From an uncultured Mycoplasmatota bacterium (GTDB lineage Bacteria; Bacillota_I; Bacilli_A; RF39; UBA660), in contig UQRY01000035.1 in assembly GCA_900543675.1 (NCBI GenBank), positions 1 to 11,651 of the forward strand: 11,651 nt of DNA, read 5' to 3'. The notes beneath the pieces were generated by a model. It was not told where the DNA came from, made no database searches, and worked only from the letters and a program-made list of their open reading frames with translations. Numbering within the stretch: the first letter of the stretch is position 1; each line of letters opens with the position of its first letter. The position numbers and the translations under genes were made by a program. Below, piece by piece: positions 8,377-11,651 of the stretch.

Positions 8377-8468
8377 ACTAAAATTTCCCATTAGCAAATA
8401 AACTAACCTTTATTCTCCACAAAATTTCTGTTTTATTTTTTACATTTAATCCCCTATACTAAAATTTC
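8377..8468. repeat. Three spaced AAAATTTC elements upstream of potA
   Basis: The 8-mer AAAATTTC occurs at 8380-8387, 8421-8428 and 8461-8468, with starts 41 and 40 bases apart. Copies one and three share the longer ACTAAAATTTC (8377-8387 and 8458-8468); the middle copy reads CACAAAATTTC. The core AAATTT is palindromic. Spacing of about four helical turns would put all copies on one face of the DNA, as expected of operator sites. The surrounding sequence is very AT-rich, so chance is possible. The remaining parts of the 8258-8506 gap hold no gene that I can see. Confidence 0.35.
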
Positions 8469-8474
8469 TAGCAT

Positions 8475-8499
8475 ATAAAAAAGAGTATATATCACTCTT
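8475..8499 (-). terminator. Intrinsic terminator of the LysM protein gene
   Basis: Seven bases after the stop codon, the minus strand carries a 6-bp stem (8499-8494 with 8486-8481), a 7-base AT-rich loop and a T run (8482-8477). The stem is short but the placement is ideal. It should insulate the pot-agu promoter from transcription of the LysM gene. Confidence 0.7.
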
Positions 8500-8506
8500 C
8501 TATCTA

Positions 8507-9631
8507 TTATCCATTAATCCTTAACACTTGACCAATTGTCAAAATATCACTCGTTAAATTATTCATCGCTTTAATTGCGGAAACAGTAGTATTATATCGC
8601 CTCGCAATCGAATATAGGGTATCTCCACGTTCTACAGTATGGGTAATCAAAGAGGAACTACTAGTAGGTATCTGTAATACTTGACCGATACTTAATACAT
8701 TACTAGAAAGATGATTCAAGCTTTTAATCGCATCCACGGTAGTATTATATCGTCTCGCAATTGAATATAGGGTATCCCCTGCTTGAACGGTATAAGTAAC
8801 AGAAGGAGATGTACCTCCATCAGATGGGCTAGTAGGTATCTTTAATACTTGACCAATACTTAATACATTGCTAGAAAGATGATTCAAACTTTTAATCGCA
8901 TCCACAGTAGTATTATATTGTCTCGCAATCGAATACAACGTATCCCCTGCCTGAACAGTATAAGTCGTAGAAACAGAACCACCACTTTCCTTAACTGGAA
9001 TTCTTAACATCTGACCAATACTTAATACATCACTAGAAAGATGATTCAAACTTTTAATGGCATCTACCGTCGTATTATAACTTCTCGCGATTGAGTACAA
9101 AGTATCCCCACGTTTAACAATATAAGTAATCGTATTTTCTTCTTCCCCTTCTCCTTCGATCGCACATTCATTGAGATTACCATATAAAGTATTTAAAGCA
9201 TTCCACATTTGATTATTGACAATCCCCGTTGTAGTCAAATTATTATGAAATTGAAACCGTTTTACCGCAACTTGTGTTTCGTTTCCAAAAAAAGAATCGA
9301 TCGCTCCTATATAATATAATAATGTTTTTAATTTTGACTGTAATTCTCGGACATAACTCCCACTAGAGCCTAAACTAAGTATCGGGTAATTACTAAATTC
9401 GCTCGCATAAGCAACTTCCGTCAAAGAAAACAATAATCGCCACGTTTCTTCATCGACAACGCCTGTTTCTGGAAGTGAATACTCTCTTTGGAACACTTTT
9501 ACTCCAGCTTCTGTTGCGAGCCCAAAATCTCCAGTAATTATCGCATGATAAAATCCCAATATTTTTAACTTCTCCTGTAAGATACGAACATCATTACCAC
9601 TATCCCCTAATTGTAAAACATCATTAAGCAT
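8507..9631 (-). CDS. Peptidoglycan-binding protein: two PG_binding_1 and four LysM domains
   Basis: This 374-residue protein has only binding domains. Residues 5-68 and 84-148 are two PG_binding_1 domains (for example LQLGDSGNDVRILQEKL, then GDFGLATEAGVKVFQ). An acidic linker (159-166) follows, then four LysM domains at about 168-212, 223-266, 279-322 and 330-373, each with the GDTLYSIAR...NTTV.AIK...L.IGQ.L.I pattern, joined by short Ser/Gly/Pro linkers. No hydrolase or amidase domain is present. The N terminus (MLNDVLQLGD) is neither a signal peptide nor a membrane anchor. A signal-less LysM protein beside a SpoIID-like protein suggests a mother-cell protein that docks on spore cortex or coat, in the manner of SafA or SpoVID, but this is inference. 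AGAGGTGA at 9635-9642 precedes the ATG. Non-classical export or a role in cell-wall targeting is the alternative. Confidence 0.88.
   Translation of the reverse strand: MLNDVLQLGDSGNDVRILQEKLKILGFYHAIITGDFGLATEAGVKVFQREYSLPETGVVDEETWRLLFSLTEVAYASEFSNYPILSLGSSGSYVRELQSKLKTLLYYIGAIDSFFGNETQVAVKRFQFHNNLTTTGIVNNQMWNALNTLYGNLNECAIEGEGEEENTITYIVKRGDTLYSIARSYNTTVDAIKSLNHLSSDVLSIGQMLRIPVKESGGSVSTTYTVQAGDTLYSIARQYNTTVDAIKSLNHLSSNVLSIGQVLKIPTSPSDGGTSPSVTYTVQAGDTLYSIARRYNTTVDAIKSLNHLSSNVLSIGQVLQIPTSSSSLITHTVERGDTLYSIARRYNTTVSAIKAMNNLTSDILTIGQVLRING
8513..9130 (-). repeat. Four tandem LysM coding repeats
   Basis: Four in-frame repeats at about 8513-8644, 8666-8797, 8834-8965 and 8996-9130 encode the LysM domains. 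The second and third (8666-8797 and 8834-8965) are nearly identical at DNA level, including synonymous positions, which points to recent duplication or gene conversion. The outer two copies are more diverged. Confidence 0.85.
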
Positions 9632-9735
9632 ATCTTCACCTCTAGTAAATTATATTCATTGAACAAAAAATGTTTATATATAATATGATATAAAGAAAGG
9701 ATAGAATAGCTAATTAATCTATTCTAAGGTGAACT
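9632..9735. promoter_or_regulatory. Divergent promoter region between the LysM and SpoIID-like genes
   Basis: These 104 bases must hold the promoters of both genes. A plus-strand TATAAT is at 9679-9684, with no good -35. A minus-strand TATAAT at 9654-9649 would put the start of transcription on top of the ribosome binding site, so it is doubtful. The minus strand also reads CATATTATA at 9687-9679, matching the CATANNNTA pattern of sigma-K -10 elements and most of the sigma-E pattern, but no matching -35 is seen. The plus strand has AC (9663-9664), 17 bases, AATATGATA (9682-9690), one base off the sigma-K pattern. In such AT-rich DNA these are only suggestions. Confidence 0.35.
9702..9726 (+). 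promoter_or_regulatory. Stem-loop immediately before the SpoIID-like gene's ribosome binding site
   Basis: TAGAATAG (9702-9709) and CTATTCTA (9719-9726) form a perfect 8-bp inverted repeat with a 9-base loop. The right arm touches the AAGGTGA ribosome binding site (9726-9732) of the gene starting at 9736. It could be an operator palindrome for a dimeric regulator or an RNA hairpin affecting translation. There is no T tract, so it is not a terminator. Confidence 0.5.
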
Positions 9736-10956
9736 ATGACAAATGGATATTTAGTAGTTAATGTCTATAGCGATACAATCGCTAATCCGGTAAAGGGAGC
9801 AACTGTTAAAGTCAAAAAAGATGGAGTAGATATCGCTACAGAAACAACTGATGAAGATGGAAGAACACCACAAATAACATTAGAGACAGTAAATAAAAGT
9901 TACACAGAAGAAGAGCAACACGAAGTACGCCCCTATGAAACCTATGATGTTACGGTAACTGCTTTGGGTCTTACTCCAACCACAATTGAAGGCGTTCAGA
10001 TTTTCGATGGGGTAACGTCTATTCAAAACATCTATCTAACTTCAATTGATGAAAATCAAAAAGGAGAAACCTCAGTAATTACACCAAACACATTATGGCA
10101 AGAATATCCTCAAAATATAATTAGTGAAGAAGAACTACCTCAAGAAGAATATACCCCACTCGTATTATCCGAAGTAGTCGTTCCAGAAAATATTGTTGTT
10201 CACGATGGGATTCCTACTAACTTCAGCGCTCCTAACTATACCGTACCATTTATCGATTATATCAAAAATGTAGCGAGTAGCGAGATTTATAGTACCTGGC
10301 CAGCCGAAACCATTAAAGCCAATGTCCTTGCCATTATTTCCTACACATTAAACCGAATATACACCGAATGGTACCGAAGCCGGGGATATGACTTTACGAT
10401 CACTTCAACAACGAGCTACGACCAAAAATACACCGTAAACGGAACAATATTTGAACCTATCTCCCGTGTTGTTGACGAAATATTTACCAATTATATCCGT
10501 CAAGGATATCGACCAGAGCCATTACTCGCCCACTACAAAAGCAGTACAACAGAGCCCGGTAATTTAAGTCAATGGGGATCTAAAGAACTAGGAGATAGAG
10601 GATATAATTATCTAGAAATATTAAAATATTACTATGGCAACAACATCAACATTGCGGAAGCAGAAACCACCCAAAGCTACCCTTATTCATTTAGTGGCAC
10701 ATTAAAAGAAGGAGACTGTAATAGAGATGTATATAAATTACAAAATACCTTAAATTATATACGAGGTAGTTATCCAGGAATTCCTGTTATTAAAAATCCA
10801 AGTGGTTTATTTGATAGTGATACAACAAAAGCAGTAAAAAAATTCCAAGAAGTATTTAAATTATCCCCTACTGGAACCGTAAACTTTCAAACGTGGTATA
10901 TGATTTCCTATATCTTTATCGCAGTAAGCAAGATGACCAATAGTATTTACAGCTAA
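9736..10956 (+). CDS. SpoIID-like protein with N-terminal carboxypeptidase-regulatory-like and C-terminal PG_binding_1 domains
   Basis: This 406-residue protein has three parts. Residues 1-105 (GYLVVNVYSD...PVKGATVKVKKDG...TTDEDGRT) look like a carboxypeptidase-regulatory-like beta domain. Residues about 170-305 resemble the SpoIID/LytB fold: WPAETIKANVLAI (188-200) aligns with the EALKAQAVA helix that holds the SpoIID catalytic glutamate (here Glu191), and NLSQWGSKELGDRGYNYLEILKYYYG (276-301) aligns with the GMSQWGA...ILxxYY segment. Residues about 320-395 are a PG_binding_1 domain. SpoIID is a lytic transglycosylase of engulfment. This protein lacks the HGVG part of the motif, has a single Cys (328) and has no signal peptide or membrane anchor. 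I recall similar long proteins in many spore-forming clostridia, so a sporulation envelope role is likely but unproven. The start ATG has AAGGTGA 3 bases upstream. It is divergent from the LysM gene. Confidence 0.85.
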   Translation: MTNGYLVVNVYSDTIANPVKGATVKVKKDGVDIATETTDEDGRTPQITLETVNKSYTEEEQHEVRPYETYDVTVTALGLTPTTIEGVQIFDGVTSIQNIYLTSIDENQKGETSVITPNTLWQEYPQNIISEEELPQEEYTPLVLSEVVVPENIVVHDGIPTNFSAPNYTVPFIDYIKNVASSEIYSTWPAETIKANVLAIISYTLNRIYTEWYRSRGYDFTITSTTSYDQKYTVNGTIFEPISRVVDEIFTNYIRQGYRPEPLLAHYKSSTTEPGNLSQWGSKELGDRGYNYLEILKYYYGNNINIAEAETTQSYPYSFSGTLKEGDCNRDVYKLQNTLNYIRGSYPGIPVIKNPSGLFDSDTTKAVKKFQEVFKLSPTGTVNFQTWYMISYIFIAVSKMTNSIYS

Positions 10957-10965
10957 ATCTTTAAA

Positions 10966-10996
10966 AAAGCACTGATGTACAATTCATCAGCGCTTT
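10966..10996. terminator. Bidirectional terminator between converging genes
   Basis: AAAGC-A-CTGATG (10966-10977) pairs with CATCAG-C-GCTTT (10985-10996), giving an 11-bp stem with one A/C mismatch and a 7-base loop. On the minus strand it is followed by a run of T (complement of 10968-10963), a good terminator for the phosphoesterase gene. On the plus strand it is followed by TTTATTTA, a weaker one for the SpoIID-like gene. Confidence 0.85.
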
Positions 10997-11002
10997 ATTT
11001 AC

Positions 11003-11557
11003 TTAATCACCAAATGATAAAGATTGTTTAAACAATACTTGTCCTTTAACATCAAAAATGGTAAACGTTCTATTCTCATAAATTAAATATGAAGGATAAG
11101 TATCTCCTTTAGGAAGAGAAATTGAACCAGGATTGATAAACCATCTATTATCTTCATTCACAATATAAGGCATATGTTCATGCCCATAAATCAATACACT
11201 ACCAGCCGGTATTTTCTCATGATTTCTTCTATTATATAAATCTCCATGCGTAAAATATAAATCTAATCCATCTAACGATAAATATTCTAGTTCAGGAACA
11301 ATCACAAAAGAAGAAACATCTAAATCGACTTGACTATCACAATTTCCTCGAAGAGAAATTAATTTTTCTCCAAATGACTCCAAGAAATTTTTTACTACTT
11401 GAATATCATAACCTGGTATCATCATATTTCTAGGACCAATATAATATAAATCTCCTAATACGATTACTCGATCACACTTCTCTTTTTCATAAACTTCTTT
11501 TAAATAATCTAAATTATTTTTTATTCCGTGAATATCGGAAAATATCAATATCTTCAT
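11003..11557 (-). CDS. yfcE: YfcE-type metallophosphoesterase
   Basis: This 184-residue protein has the size of the YfcE/MJ0936 group of calcineurin-like phosphoesterases. These are cytoplasmic two-metal phosphodiesterases that act on small test substrates and whose natural substrate is generally unknown. The full metal-ligand set is visible: D8 and H10 (SDIHG), D36 (LGDLYY), N72 (RGNCDS), H104 (THGD), and H126 and H128 (YGHEH), followed by NPGS (142-145). The start ATG shares one base with the stop codon of the upstream gene (TAATG), and GGAGAGGA within that gene serves as the ribosome binding site. The two genes therefore form an operon. Catalytic competence looks intact. Nothing ties it to polyamine metabolism. 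Confidence 0.92.
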   Translation of the reverse strand: MKILIFSDIHGIKNNLDYLKEVYEKEKCDRVIVLGDLYYIGPRNMMIPGYDIQVVKNFLESFGEKLISLRGNCDSQVDLDVSSFVIVPELEYLSLDGLDLYFTHGDLYNRRNHEKIPAGSVLIYGHEHMPYIVNEDNRWFINPGSISLPKGDTYPSYLIYENRTFTIFDVKGQVLFKQSLSFGD

Positions 11558-11649
11558 TATTTATCCTCTCCTAAATATGGACGAATAATTTCTTTCATTC
11601 GATTAATCTCTTGTTCAAATTCATCCCAATGTTTAGTAATAAAATCAAT
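11557..11649 (-). CDS. C-terminal end of an unidentified gene (partial, runs off the window)
   Basis: An open frame enters from the right edge and ends at TAA (11559-11557), giving 30 visible residues rich in Glu, Ile and Lys (IDFITKHWDEFEQEINRMKE, then IIRPYLGEDK). It is followed by the yfcE start with a 1-base overlap, and it contains the yfcE ribosome binding site, which supports it as a real coding end. The visible part looks helical and charged, without a recognisable motif, so I cannot name it. Confidence 0.7.
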   Translation of the reverse strand: MDFITKHWDEFEQEINRMKEIIRPYLGEDK

Positions 11650-11651
11650 AT

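Noticed and set aside
8258..8506. Riboswitch or structured leader before potA
   Set aside because: Apart from the LysM gene terminator and A/T-tract inverted repeats, no stable multi-helix structure is visible, and the best promoter gives only a short leader.
8513..9130. CRISPR array or other noncoding tandem repeat
   Set aside because: The repeats are long (over 130 bases), in frame, and encode LysM domains.
8507..9631. Cell wall hydrolase or amidase
   Set aside because: All residues are accounted for by binding domains and linkers; no catalytic domain is present.
1..11651. Mobile element, prophage or integration site
   Set aside because: No transposase, integrase, tRNA or flanking direct repeats were seen; composition looks even across the window.

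Overview
The window is AT-rich DNA with dense gene packing, strong AGGAGG-type ribosome binding sites and the standard genetic code. This fits a low-GC Bacillota. Two proteins near the right end (a signal-less LysM protein and a SpoIID-like protein) resemble families of spore-forming clostridia and their relatives, so an anaerobic, possibly gut-dwelling spore former is the best guess. The sequence does not fix the genus.

Region 1 (about 50-8289, minus strand) is one tight transcription unit of eight genes, read right to left: potA-potB-potC-potD-ptcA-aguD-aguA-arcC. Neighbouring genes overlap or are separated by at most 32 bases. A candidate promoter lies just upstream of potA, and a strong intrinsic terminator directly follows arcC. 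The first half encodes a polyamine-type ABC importer. The second half is the agmatine deiminase pathway in the enterococcal gene order. AguD exchanges agmatine for putrescine, AguA makes carbamoylputrescine plus ammonia, PtcA phosphorolyses it to putrescine plus carbamoyl phosphate, and carbamate kinase makes ATP, CO2 and ammonia. The pathway yields ATP and raises pH. The substrate-binding protein PotD has lost several residues of the classical spermidine pocket, so the importer may carry a different ligand.

Region 2 (8258-8506) is a 249-base gap between potA and the LysM gene. It holds the LysM gene's terminator, three copies of an AAAATTTC element spaced 40-41 bases apart, long A/T tracts and the potA promoter.

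Region 3 (8507-10956) is a divergent pair. On the minus strand is a protein with two PG_binding_1 domains and four LysM repeats. On the plus strand is a protein with a carboxypeptidase-regulatory-like domain, a SpoIID-like domain and a PG_binding_1 domain. Neither has a signal peptide, which suggests that both act from the mother-cell cytoplasm on the developing spore envelope. They share a 104-base divergent promoter region with an 8-bp stem-loop just before the plus-strand start codon.

Region 4 (10957-11651) has a bidirectional terminator, then a YfcE-type metallophosphoesterase on the minus strand. Its start overlaps the stop codon of a gene entering from the right edge, of which only the last 30 codons are visible.

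Start sites for ptcA, potD and potB are placed internal to the longest open frames because the ribosome binding sites fit the internal ATGs. aguA starts at GTG.
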